42,869 bases of DNA from Silene noctiflora (taxonomy: Eukaryota; Streptophyta; Magnoliopsida; Caryophyllales; Caryophyllaceae). Numbering within the stretch: position 1 is the first letter of the stretch; every line of letters starts with the position of its first letter. The translations under genes and the position numbers were made by a program. Under the pieces are notes generated by a model that did no database searches, was not told where the DNA came from, and worked only from the letters and a program-made list of their open reading frames with translations. The stretch lies in assembly GCA_009801015.1 (NCBI GenBank), contig VHZZ01001868.1, positions 75,812-118,680 on the forward strand, in the 5' to 3' direction. Shown here piece by piece: positions 25,014 through 36,186 of this stretch.

Positions 25014-26307
25014 TGTAATACCTCGGATTCCGAGTAGAGGAACTCGGTCGAGTAGGCTGTACTTGACCGAGTAGGATGTCGGGTGTTTTATGACAGACTA
25101 CTACCTGTGAGCACTCGGCCGAGTATGTGAGATACTCGGTTGAGTAGAGCGTACCCGGTCGAGTACGTCTGGTACTCGACCGAGTGTCCGGTCTGACAAG
25201 TCTTTTTTCTGCGGTATGATTAAAATGAGAAGAGAGTATTTATAAGTCGACGTCACTTCTTCTTTTCAGTTTCCTAAAACCTATAACATCCTCAAATCCC
25301 TCTCTAATCATTTTAATCACCTAGCAAGAAAGATCTTTCTTCCGTCGTCGGTTTTCCGTGTTCGTGCTTTGATTATATTGTAAGTTGCTTCCGCTAATCT
25401 TATAGTTGTTATGTTAATTGAAACCCTAGGTTGGGTTAGATCGGGGGTTTGATTAGTTATGGTGAATGGTTTGTGATATAGTATTGTTGTTTATCCTTGT
25501 TAGGCGACGGTTTCGTAAAAGAACGATTTTAACTGCTTTGGCTGTGTCGTTGCGGAACTCGAATAAGATAGGGTTTCCCTACTCAGTCATCTGTGTGTTA
25601 TTTCATGTTAATAGTATTGTGTATGGTTGTATTGTGATGTATTAAGTATGAGTTATCATTTTTTATTGTATTGATTGTGGAGCCATTGTCGGGAGATGGT
25701 CTTCACCCCCATGTTCGCCCCTTGTGGCTCCCGTCACATGGAGGATGTGCACATTAATTATTTGGGTTCGCTCGTTGCGATAAGAGGGGCTTAGGTGGCA
25801 AGGCTGCGGTCTACCACTGGCGGTGTGGGTACTTGTTGCGATGGGTAACCTGACAGGTCTGACCGAGTTCAGATGATTGTATTAAGGAACGAGTTGGATA
25901 ATGGCGAATGATTGTTATTGTTGCAATTGTTTCGTAGCTTTGGTTGATGAGCAGTTGGCTGACCCTTGTTTTGTGTTGTGAACCTGCGGTGATCCATTGG
26001 GGGAATGGTGAGTAGATTTCTAGCAGGTTACTGGTTGAGCTTGTACGGGATGGATGGGCGAACCACGAGTCTAGCTAGCTTCTGCTGTCACTTTATATAT
26101 AGCTTATGCTTATCAGAGATTGTAATTTGGTTTTGACTTTTGAATTTTTATGAGTTTCAGATGTAACCTTTTTAAACCGTTTTACTTTATTATAATGTTA
26201 CTTTATGGTCTATTTGATGTATGCTACCTCGGGCAACCGAGATGGTAGCACCTCCATTTGCTAAGGTAGGCCTTAGTAAGACACTTTGGTAGATGGGGGG
26301 CGTTACA
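25014..26307 (+). mobile_element. Solo LTR (1294 bp) with 5-bp target duplication CACTG
   Basis: Starts TGTAATACCTCGG and ends GGGCGTTACA, i.e. TG...CA termini, flanked by CACTG at 25009-25013 and 26308-26312. No internal domain or second LTR is present, so it is best read as a solo LTR left by LTR-LTR recombination. A TATTTATA at 25237-25244 marks the likely promoter and orientation. The U3-like part (25022-25185) carries seven palindromic ACTCGGYCGAGT-type units. The 3' end shares CTCGG-K-(CCCGAGGTAG) with the LTR at 33896-36075 in inverted orientation. Family is probably Ty3/gypsy, by style only. Confidence 0.8.
25022..25185 (+). repeat. Array of seven short palindromes (ACTCGGYCGAGT type) in the LTR
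   Basis: Units at about 25022-25034 (CTCGGATTCCGAG), 25042-25054, 25061-25073, 25113-25124 (ACTCGGCCGAGT, perfect), 25133-25146, 25152-25165 and 25174-25185 (ACTCGACCGAGT). Spacing is irregular. It lies just upstream of the LTR TATA box, where enhancer-type sites would sit. Confidence 0.8.
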
Positions 26308-26696
26308 CACTGTCCATAATAATTAGATATTATACACTTTAACCTAGCCCTCATCGATTATTTGTTCTAGGATTCCTTTCCGAAAGGCCTCATACTAGGG
26401 GTTGAATTGGTGAACACTTATAAAGATGGATGGAGTCTAAGAACAACAACTAATCCATGAGGGCTTTGTTAAAGTGGACAATATCTAAATATTATGGACA
26501 GTGGATACTGACATAGGACATGAGTTTGCACCGAAACATCATTGTTTCATTATACAACATTTTTTTATAAAAAGGTCTTCGAAACATGCGTAGTTTTAAA
26601 GAGAATCGATTTTATCAAACCTGTTAGATTGTGGTAGATAATCTTACAGCATCCCTAGTACCATACAACGAACAATTATGGTGTTGATCATCTGGA

Positions 26697-27119
26697 TCCT
26701 TGACAATGACAACATAAAATAAAAGATATTCGAGTACCATCTATTAAAAGAAAATATTTTTAATTATTATATGACTTGAAATGATCTTTTTAACCGGACC
26801 TTTTAAATTTATTAGAGTATCAGTTTATAAGTGAAAACTTTACTCACATAAATTACCACCCATATCTTTTTTTAGCTAATTCCAATCTCTTTGGTTCATT
26901 CATAGTATTAGTTAGGAAGAAAACCAAGATGAATGAATTACAAGTTGGAAATCAACATCAAGGACATTTCTTGTTATACTTTGTGTTCCCAATTAGCATG
27001 CGTATTCCTTATCATGGCCGGCCTTTGCACGTTCAATCCTCTACGTCTTGTCTCTTTCACTTTGGAATTTTAAAGACAACATTACATTTACATACTCTAA
27101 TTTTCTCTATTATATAGAA
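26697..27119. other. Intergenic region, nothing recognisable
   Basis: AT-rich; the ORF at 26929-27117 has no recognisable domain. Confidence 0.4.
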
Positions 27120-27278
27120 CCGTCTGTCTAGTTTGTGATGGTCACAAGTCTGTGACTTTTTATAACTTTCTTTCACTTTTCCTACCACTTGCTCCTCCCA
27201 TTTGTCCCTATGTCTCACGTCACAAGTTGATTTGTGACGGATTGATTTTGTCCGTCACAAATGAAAATTTGTGTATAT
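27120..27278. repeat. MITE-like sequence with TTGTGACGGA / TCCGTCACAA inverted repeat
   Basis: TTGTGACGGA, a 9-nt spacer and TCCGTCACAA at about 27231-27259, preceded by GTTTGTGATGGTCACAAG near 27135. A related TTCCGTCACAAATGAGAATT occurs near 36357. Ends and target site are unclear. Confidence 0.4.
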
Positions 27279-28030
27279 AGAATATATGTGTATTATTCAA
27301 AATCATTTTTGTTTTGGTAACCATATATACATAAATTTATGTTAGGCTGTCTATACAAGTTAATACAACTATACTACTTAATTTTATGCAATAATACTAT
27401 TCGAAAGGGATATTTTTGCTACCGTTTTACGAAAAAAATGCGCCATAATCCTCTTTCAAATAAATACATTTTATGCAATACTATTCTAAAATATATAGTT
27501 TTCTCGAGAGAATATTTATTCGTTTATAAACGCAGTTATTTTTATAAAGAATAGATATGTAGAAGATGAACGCTCTTCTAACTTTTGACTTGATTGTGAG
27601 TACTTGTTGTCGAATTTTGATCAAAATCATGCGTGTGCCGGTGTGCATTATCTTTGTTTCATGAATTATTTGTTTATATCGATTTTTATAAAATTATTTT
27701 CTTTTTATTTTGTCGTCTTTTATCAACAACAAATGACCGATTACTACTAATAAATTATAAATTGATCATCAACTAAAAATACATAAAATCATTTTTCTTC
27801 AAACTCTTGCTCATTAGGTTCGTCATAAGACGTAATTTAACAAGAGTTTTAATTATGTATTTTTTACACAATAAAGTTTCACTTAAAAAAAAGGGTCGAT
27901 AAAGTATCGTTGTCTAGAATTGGACAAATAATCATTCAAATAGTACCACTTGAGTTATATATAGTCATACTAGTATAAAATAAAGTTCACTACTCACATA
28001 ACGTAGATAGTCTCTATTAAACTACGGAAT
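27279..28030. other. Intergenic region, nothing recognisable
   Basis: AT-rich, no credible coding sequence. Confidence 0.4.
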
Positions 28031-28039
28031 GACGACACT

Positions 28040-28165
28040 TTAATTTTTTTTGTCTGACGAAGCGTGCAACTTAATCGCATTATAATAGAGGGGAGGGGGA
28101 ATTCGAACCTAGGTTCGAGTGTCCACAATATCTCCGTTTAACTACTAGACTAAGACATTTTCGGT
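28040..28165 (-). mobile_element. SINE-like tRNA-derived repeat
   Basis: On the minus strand an A-box-like TTAGTCTAGTAGTTAA is followed about 40 nt later by a B box GGTTCGAATTCC, then a short body ending in an A-rich tail (CAGACAAAAAAAATTAAA). The A box is degenerate, so this copy is weaker than those in bHLH intron 1. Confidence 0.5.
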
Positions 28166-28840
28166 ACAATTCAACTTATTTTGTCAACGTTTATTTATAC
28201 CCGATCTAAGCCTGGCCTCTTATCTAATAGTTTTACAATAACATCTTATCTATAGTTTTACAATAAGATATTGTAAAACCACCACAAAGTTCTTTGATGT
28301 CTTTCTTACCTAAACGTGGTAAATAGCATAAGTTATTTTTATGAGTTAATTATGTAAAATTACACATAATTTAACACTAACAAATGTTTCTTTTTTTTTG
28401 TTGTTGTTTGTGACGAGGAAACATGTAGCCGTTAATCTTGGTGTACATTGGGCAAGCCTTCAAGTATGCGTGATAGCCTGCAAATCATGTATATCAAGTA
28501 AGCCACTCGAGAGTGACATGCTCGAAGTTTAGAAAACATGAACTGAGGCCATAAATACTCCACAAGATTGCACTTGAGGAGGTTTGAACCTAAAACCCTC
28601 AATAATCACCCAAATTTTAACAACTATAGACTCCACCCTTGCATGCGTGTAAAATCACTTTACATTGTAATTTGTTATATAGTGATACTACCCCCTCTAC
28701 ATCCTGGTTTTTACCTATTTCGTTTTAGAGTGTCACCACTCATTTATTTACCCTTTTTACGTCTTACGTCAGTTAGGTATTTGATCACACATTCATAATA
28801 GTCTTTTTGTTGTCCACTAAGAACCACCACAAATTATTAA
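28166..28840. other. Intergenic region, nothing recognisable
   Basis: AT-rich. TAGTTTTACAATAAGAT-like phrases repeat near 28228-28278, and a MITE-like end ACTACCCCCTCTACATCCTG starts near 28686. Confidence 0.4.
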
Positions 28841-28907
28841 AGGTGACAATCATTGACACGACCGAAAAATACGACTCGAATCCGACATGAAGTTACTGGG
28901 TTAGGGT

Positions 28908-29056
28908 CAGTGGTGGAGCTAGGGGGGCTAGCAGGGCCCCCCGGCGGTTGAGTTTTTCGAAGTTTTTAGTTAAATTTTTCAAATTTTTTCCGAGTGTCCC
29001 TTATATTATTACCTATCCCCCCCTCCCCCCGAACTCAAATCTTGGCTCCGCCACTG
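28908..29056. mobile_element. hAT-like MITE, 149 bp, with perfect 8-bp target duplication GTTAGGGT
   Basis: Starts CAGTGGTGGAGCTAGG and ends GGCTCCGCCACTG; the inverted ends match CAGTGGYGGAGC. Flanks GTTAGGGT at 28900-28907 and 29057-29064 are identical. CAG-type ends with an 8-bp duplication are typical of hAT. It sits inside another GGGTTAGG/CGACACGA-type repeat (about 28843 to ~29430). Fragments with the same end occur near 10530, 14955 and 30368. Confidence 0.85.
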
Positions 29057-29064
29057 GTTAGGGT

Positions 29065-30068
29065 ATAAACGTTGTGGCCCATTTAAGTAATTGGGTTAAC
29101 GCGAACACAACACAAAACTTAAATGGGCCGGGTTAGGAGCTCTTTTGACACGTACCCCGACATGAATAGCCTATTTTTTTAAATGTGTCCTAATATATTT
29201 GGGTTGAATAAATAATTCAACCAAACAACTTAAAAATAACCATTTTCATTCATCATTTTTGGGATAATAGGGCTATAAAACTTAGTTTATTTTATTATTT
29301 TATTGGGTTAAACGGGTTATAAATGATCTGCTAAAAGATAAATGGATTAAACAGGTCGGGTTAGGGTTGGGGTAGTGGTGACCAATTTAAGGTAGACACG
29401 AACACGAAAACGAACATAGTAGGACCTGATGTGTTTACCAAATCTATTAAAATGATTATCTCTAATTTTCTTCGTTTTTACGGTAAACAAATGAACAAGA
29501 GGGTATAAAACAAAGCACACAACTCAAAAGAACGTAAGTAGCCTTTATTAAACTATGGCATGCGAGTTGCGACAAATCAACGCATTTTGTCAACGTTTAT
29601 TTATTTTGTCAAACCGCCATGGTTTTTTTATTTATTTATTTTTTTTTTTTTTTTTGCATGGAATTCATTCTACGGATATTCTTTATTTTATTCATATGCA
29701 CGACTAGGGAGTGTGTTTTGATAGTGGCTAAAACTTAATTATTTAATATTTTTTTTGTATTTGTCAACATTTTTTCTATATAATTAATTATTTATTTATA
29801 TCATTATATGTATATTTCTAGACTTTTGTTTTGTGTTCAAGGGGCTATGCATTAGCTGGAAAACATCCGACATTGATAACAATTCATTTTAAATGACATA
29901 TATTTCATTTGCATTTGACTTTTTTATGAAATAATTTTTATATGATTTTATTGACTGATTATGTAAACTTTTTCTCTATCGTAATATAGCAAGCCTAACC
30001 TGAGACCATTTAATCATAAGGCTGCCTACATTTGTCATATGTTCTAAGCTATATTAGGGTTTCTACGG
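29065..30068. other. Intergenic region: remainder of an older repeat, then AT-rich sequence
   Basis: 29065-29430 carries GGGTTAACGCGAACACAACAC, TTAAATGGGCCGGGTTAGG and similar phrases of the repeat that hosts the hAT-like MITE. A T-rich run lies near 29625-29655. No gene is seen. Confidence 0.4.
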
Positions 30069-30308
30069 TATGACTTCGTCCCATTTAAACCAAAGGTAAC
30101 ACTTTTGTTTTGTCACTATTCATGGTCGTAGGGAGTCTTTGATATATAGTCATGTGAGATCTTGTTTGAAATATCATCATGAATGCTATAAGGATATCAA
30201 ATTTTTGTAGTTTTTAATAATGTGTAACTAAGGATATTCACATTGCAAAACGTGTCTCGGCAAGTGTGATAAAGCAAATGTTACCTTTGGTTTGGATGAG
30301 AGGGGGTA
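30069..30308. mobile_element. Stowaway-like MITE, ~240 bp, degenerate
   Basis: Left end TATGACTTCGTCCCATTTAA, then ACCAAAGGTAAC; right end GTTACCTTTGGTTTGGATGA, then GAGGGGGTATA. These are inverted partners with TA borders. It shares the ACCAAAGGTAAC subterminal block with the element at 17383-17644, so both likely belong to one subfamily. Confidence 0.6.
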
Positions 30309-30513
30309 TAATCATCTATACTTATATTTTAACTACTAGGTTTAGACATATAATTGGGTATATGTAAGTGGCGGAGCCAAAATTTCCGTTAGGAGAGTGA
30401 AAAAATTCGGCAAAGGTGAACGACTAGAGTGATAAGGCAAACTCGATTGTTAGAATTTAATTATACCGTGATTTACCTATTTGAGTATTCGACTTTGCAA
30501 GTTCTTCCAACTC

Positions 30514-30514
<1 letters not shown>

Positions 30515-30558
<44 letters not shown>
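30515..30558 (+). repeat. Homopolymer run of 44 A
   Basis: Uninterrupted A tract preceded by CTTCCAACTCC. It may be the tail of a decayed retroposon; I could not identify its body. A fragment with a GGCGGAGCC end lies about 140 bases upstream. Confidence 0.8.
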
Positions 30559-30562
<4 letters not shown>

Positions 30563-32574
30563 ACTTACCTATTTTTGAAAGGGTTATCAAAATAATCAAA
30601 GTATCGAGTATCACAAATACTATCCTACAACCAGTTATATATTAGCATCGTACAACCAACATATATCTAACCAAACTTATGTGTAATTGTTTTGAGCTTA
30701 CTTAAAGTTTATTTTATTTTTTTTATGTAAATGTGTGAGTTCAGAAGCTTTATGATATAGGTCGAATTTTTTAAAGTAAAACTCGAAAACTTTACTATAA
30801 AGATCAAATTCTACCCCGTCAGTGTACTACAACTGATTGTATAGTCTATTATTAAATGATCAAGTATTGTGATAATAATACGCGGCTAACTATATTTCTC
30901 CATTTATTAATTCCAAATTTTAGTTTAAAAAGAGCATTTTAATTATTCTTAATCGAAGAGAGGGGGCAGAAAATCATAATAGGTTCTACACTTAAATTAA
31001 TGCTAACTAGTACAGATTTCGAGCCACTGCGCGGTATATATAAAGATAGTTTATTTTTTAGGGTATTATTTAAATCGGCACCTTATTAATATTTAATATT
31101 TTTGGCTCCATTTTATTTTGATATAAAAAAAATTGAAATGAAAATTAATCCAAGAGAATTGAGTAAAGTTATGAAATGTGTATTTTAATTAAGATACTTT
31201 TTTTTTACCATGAAACTACGGATATTATTTTATAATTTTCTCCAATTTTTTTAATGAACCTAATAGTATGTATGTGTTAACTTATTTTCTAAAGTAATCA
31301 TTATTGCATTGTGAAAAATTTAGCAACATATAGTCTATATAGTTTAATATCAATTTTATTTTATTATTATAATGAAAACATTCATAATTTTGATTTCATG
31401 AACATAGATTACTTTTTTATGGACTTTTTACTATTACTATTCCATACCTTACCCGTCCAAAAAAACACTCTCTTTCATTCTCTTCCAAACAAAATTAATC
31501 AATCCTATCAAATTCTAAACTAAAAACGCTAATTCTCATATCGATATCAATCAGGTAATAATTCTAATTTATTAACTTTATTAACGATGTTATATCAAAT
31601 TAGGGAAATTAAATTAATGAAATTAGGGTTTTGATAAACAATCTACTAATTAGCGTTTGTTTGTTCAGTAATTAGAACAACTCATGAAATAATGATGCAT
31701 CATCATCTAAACGGCATGAAATAAGAAAAGTCAGCCTCCTTTGATCCTTCTCCATATGATTCCTTCAGCAATTTCTTGTGCAACACTAACTTACTGAATC
31801 TGATTGTTCTAGATCGTACGACGTAATAGAACTATTATTCAACTGGATACTACTTCGAACGACGTAAGTCGTCAAATGTTCATCATCCGACTGATTAATT
31901 TGAGAAAATTAATTTTATTAAAATTAAAATTTACATTACCAATTAAAACTATCAAAGTGTGGGAAGCCAAATCCATGTATGCGGCGCCATGCATTTGTTG
32001 GATAATTAATTATGTATATGTCTCATTTTTTTCAATTTCATTCTTCTAAAGAGCCATATGAATTATAAAAAACAAAAAAAAACAAAAAAAAAAAAAAAAA
32101 TTGACCCGTTACAAACCATAATACGATAATACGATCCCAAGAGAGTACCGGCTTAAAGAGTTAAAGGTAGGATTTACCCATTTGAGTATTCGGGTCGACG
32201 CGGATTTGATAAGTAAGTTGTTTGAGTTTGGTCATGGTTAAATGTAATCTTGATATGAATATATGTAACTCGTTTATTATTTATAACTTTATAAGGATTG
32301 TAATAAGGTTGAGTTGAGCTTATGTAAGCATAATAACCCTTATAAAAATAGCACAAATTATTCAAATTGAGATCTAATAAATGGGCATTTAAGATCACAC
32401 CCTATTGTTTATGTAATGGTGTTGACAAAATCACCAAGTGATTTACCTTATCAGATCAAATTTTAATGAGACCTTGGTTACTTGGAGCCCAAGATTGACC
32501 AATTCGGTTAACCTTGGGCTCCAACTAAAAAAGATTTAAAAAAAGTAGAGAGTAGGTACCGTCTTAAACTAACG
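30559..32574. other. Intergenic region, no gene seen
   Basis: Two kilobases of AT-rich sequence with a mixed A-rich run near 32070-32100 and no recognisable protein-coding exons. Confidence 0.45.
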
Positions 32575-32830
32575 TAGAGGTGGTAGTCGGGTCAAATTTG
32601 AGTCGGGTTATATCAGGTTCGGGTCAAATCGGCTTGGTTTGAGTCGGGTCGTTATTGGGTCGGGTCATTTCTGGTTAAATAATCTATCGGGTCGGGTTGC
32701 GTTTGGGTCGGTTCATTATCGGGTCCGGTTACTTTATCGCATTACTTCAATTTTATTACCATTAAATTTAGTTTTTATCCATTATTTGGTTTAGTTACTT
32801 CATTTTTAGACCAAACGTACCGATCTAAAC

Positions 32831-33766
32831 TAGAGGTGATCATGGGTCGGGCCAAATGCGTGGGCTTATTTAGCAAGCCCCAACCCCGTCCCTTATGAGC
32901 TAATTTGGGCTTTTGGGTCTAAATGGGCCTTTTGGGCCCTAAAATTTACGATTTACCCTAGAAAATAATTAGCACAATAAGGGACCTGATATTATGGCGA
33001 GTTTAACGGCTCATATTTGGCAATCCAGAAATCAATGTAGAATGGAGGGAAGTGTATTACGACCTGATATTGTTTGCAGGAGAGTCAAGGAGGATATGAA
33101 ACTGAGATTGGAGCAGTGCAATGTGAAGAGTCGAAATAGTAGAATTCTAGACTGGTTAAATGTTATTCGTTCTTCCTAAGATTCTGTTTTGATTGTTAGT
33201 TTATACTAGCAAAGTGTGATATGATGATGTATTGGTGTAAGGGACTATCATATTTTTCTAATGGAATGACTTACATTTTCCCAAAAAAAAAAAAAAAATA
33301 AAAAAAAAAAAATAATTAGCACAATACACTTCAATTACTACTTTAAAAACATTCGTAGTTTATAAAATTGTACAAAATACGATGAAATGCATATGAATTG
33401 CTCTCGAAAATAAAATAAAGACAAACATTGCCACTTTAGAATGTTTAATCATGCATTCGTGGATATGATTTATGTTATTTACACAATGTTTTATAAATCT
33501 AAAAAAAATATACTTGAGTTGGTAAAGAGTTGTATATAACTTTAACGCTACTTTAATAAGTTTTATAAGAAAAATATTCATTTTTTAATAAATATGAGTT
33601 GGGTCGGGCCAAAATTTGGGCCAAACGATTTCCCCAAACCTGGCCCAAAAAAAAATTGGACCTTTTCGGGCTGGCCCATGGGAATTTTTGGGCCAAAATA
33701 AAAGGCCAAAGTCCTACAAAAAAGCGGATTGGGGCGGATCGGGCCAATGGGCTTGGGCCAACTCTA
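32831..33766. mobile_element. Inner hAT-like element with perfect 8-bp target duplication ATCTAAAC
   Basis: Starts TAGAGGTGATCATGGGTCGG and ends GGGCCAACTCTA. ATCTAAAC flanks it at 32823-32830 and 33767-33774. The interior is rich in GGGCC/GGGCTT strings and encodes no transposase, so it is non-autonomous. It is itself interrupted by the LINE at 32980-33308. Confidence 0.8.
32980..33308 (+). mobile_element. 5'-truncated LINE with poly-A tail and 18-bp target duplication
   Basis: AAAATAATTAGCACAATA lies at 32962-32979 and again at 33309-33326. Between them is a short body ending in an A-rich tail (about 33283-33308). The plus-strand reading frame 32994-33179 (MASLTAHIWQSRNQCRMEGS... to a stop) looks like the C-terminal end of a plant non-LTR reverse transcriptase ORF2 (the HIW-x-x-RN motif region). 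All earlier RT domains are missing, the normal result of truncated reverse transcription. Confidence 0.8.
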
Positions 33767-33895
33767 ATCTAAACACAAACTCACTATCATTTTGATCAAT
33801 ATTAAGCTTAGTAATTGTCGGGTCATCAATTTAATCGCGTCAATATCGGGTTGGGTCAAAATCAGGTCAGGTTGGGGTCACTGGTTATCAGGTCG

Positions 33896-36075
33896 TGTAA
33901 CACCTCCATTTATGCAGGAGCCTTTAGCAAGACATTCCCGAATAAATAAGGTTGTTACCATCTCGGTTTCCCGAGGTAGTGAATAACAAAGATAACGAAA
34001 CGACAGTACTTTAAAATAAATTTTTAGCGTTGAGGCCATTTATTACAAACCAATACTAAAAGTACTTAGATAATTAAAATACAATCACAGCGGAAAATAA
34101 AACTGAGTCATTAAACTAATGTGGTCTATACTTCTAAGTCCTCTTGTTGACTCACGCCGTCCAACTTCCAGCTTAGCCTACTGAAGTCCTGTCAATCAAT
34201 CTGCTCCCCAAAATTGGTTCTTCACAGGTGTTCACGAATACACGGTCAACCACGAGGTTGAGTAGAATATACTTAAACAACACAACAATAACAAACTCAC
34301 ACAATATGATGAGACTATGCAACTGATGCACCTCTGCATCATGACACATCACAACCTTCAGTCCACCACGTGATCACAGCCTGATTCACCCACCCCGTCA
34401 TTCCCTAGGTCGAGGACCGCGCCTGAGGACACCATGGTCAGGCCTGCAGACAAGCCATGGGCCTAATCAAAGTAATCATTTCCAATTCCAATTCAATCCC
34501 ATTGTCTTTCCGACAATCAATTCCGTCATTCGACTCAATGCAAATGCATGCCATGCCAATCAATAATCGAACAATGCATATAATCATGCCAATAATCCTT
34601 ATCCATCTTTATAAACAATCAACAACACAATTGCTCATTTCATGCCAACTAAATCAATACAATCTCATGCATCCATATCATATACAGTCAACAATCATCT
34701 AATTAACAATACCCATATAAACCAATCAATTAATCAATAATCATTTATGAAACACAGTTGAGTAGGTATATCCTACCTTGCAGCTAGCAAATCCCGTCAG
34801 CGAATCCAATCAACAATTAGTAATATTCCACCACGAATTCGTCACCTAAAAACAGATACTTTATAATTAATTTATTATTTGATCATTTTAGAACTTTACG
34901 AATTATATTATTTATTATTTACTAATTAATTATTATTTACGCATTGTATGCAAATTATCGTAAACATATGAATTACATACGAATTATATGAATTATCGTC
35001 GCATATCAAAACGAATCACCAACCAACAAAACCCTTTTAACCGCCGACAACTACACGCCCAAACCACGGCCTATGCACGACCTTCGCCCACCTGACCCAC
35101 CGTGGCCAGACACCTTGCACCACGGTGGTCACCACCAGCCTCCTGGGTCCCTGTCTAACCCAACCACTGCGTCAAAACCACCAGCCCTAACTCCCTCTTA
35201 CACACGCGCAACCAACCAATCACACCCCTTTGAAACGCCTACAGCCACCACAACAACCACCACGCCACTACTGGCCGCCACCCACGTCGCCTCTGACGTA
35301 TGGTGGTTCCAGCAGTGGGGTCCCCTCACCCTCGACACAACCACAACGGCCAAACCACTCGTCTTAAGAAGGGTTCACCAAACATGCGCCTTCCCTTGAT
35401 TTACAAAACTCCGGCCACCAACAACCACCACGACTACACCATTTTGGTCGACCCAACCTCCAGCAACCAACCGAACCAACCCCATGTCAAACGGTCAAGT
35501 ATTTGGGTCCCAATTGTGTATTCAAACCCGCGCACAAACTCCATGTCCCCGTCTGTTTCGCTGCTTCTCCGGTCACCACCGTCGCCTTCGACGGCCTAAC
35601 CTAGGTCAGTATAGGGTAACGGGAGTTTAGGGTAGAGGCCACGGTCAAAACACGGGTCCTAAGTGGTTCGTATAGCAATTGCGTTGATCTCTAATTCTAG
35701 CTTGGTGAACGATTAAACGAATTAATTAAAATTATGAAACCGTCTTACCTTCTTCCGATTATGCGAAGTTCTCTCTTCTAGATCTCCTCTAAATTACGAA
35801 ATCCCAGAAATTATGATGGTAAAGATTAGGGTTTGGTCGATGCTTTTCTATTTATACCAAGTCAAGTCAATACAAGCCCAAAACGAGTCCCTTTATAACA
35901 CGAATACTAATTACGATATTATTATTATTAATTACTGTCTATTATTATTAATTATTATCAAATCCCGACTCATCAAAACCGACTTATAATTAAATATTAT
36001 CTTAAGCCCTTCAATTAATTATTAACATTTACGTTTATTATTCGTAATAACTCTATTAAATTACGGGGTATTACA
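33896..36075 (-). mobile_element. Solo LTR (2180 bp) with 5-bp target duplication GGTCG
   Basis: Read on the plus strand it starts TGTAACACCTCC and ends GGGGTATTACA, flanked by GGTCG at 33891-33895 and 36076-36080. CCATCTCGGTTTCCCGAGGTAG near its left end matches the reverse complement of the 3' end of the LTR at 25014-26307, so it belongs to the same family in opposite orientation. The minus strand has TATAAATAG at plus 35848-35856. It contains a C-rich patch (35040-35600) with open frames that look accidental. No internal retrotransposon genes are present. Confidence 0.75.
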
Positions 36076-36186
36076 GGTCGTGTCGGGTTACAGGTCGTCA
36101 TCGGGTCAGTATCAAGTCGCAAAATTCTCGGGTTGTATCGGGTCGGGTTGACTCGAGACGGGTCAGACTTGCCAGCTCTACTAACG

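Larger units (their letters stand above)
24983..26696. repeat. Repeat unit copy B, split by a solo LTR
   Basis: Matches copy A (24389-24797) from CCATGCTGCGTCAGTATCCA onward to GTGTTGATCATC, but is interrupted at CACTG by the 1294-bp LTR at 25014-26307. Joining the flanks restores the copy A order (TATCCACTG then TCCATAATAATTAGATATT). Its hairpin core ends near 26522. Confidence 0.75.
32575..36180. mobile_element. Outer hAT-like GGGTC-rich element, carrying nested insertions
   Basis: Starts TAGAGGTGGTAGTCGGGTC and ends GACTTGCCAGCTCTA, with inverted ends TAGAG-S-TGG. ACTAACG lies at both borders (32568-32574 and 36180-36186), though its register against the ends is not exact. Its own sequence is the GTCGGGT/GGGTCGGGT-rich DNA at 32575-32822, 33775-33895 and 36076-36180; the rest is later insertions. 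Confidence 0.6.

Noticed and set aside
25022..25185. CRISPR-like array
   Set aside because: Units are short palindromes with irregular spacing and variable sequence, inside a plant LTR.
33553..33747. 64-aa minus-strand ORF rich in Trp/Pro
   Set aside because: Translation of GGGCC-type repeat DNA in the inner hAT-like element.
35073..35599. Two overlapping Pro/Thr/His-rich ORFs
   Set aside because: They lie antisense inside the solo LTR, in a C-rich patch of low complexity, with no domain and no promoter in that direction.
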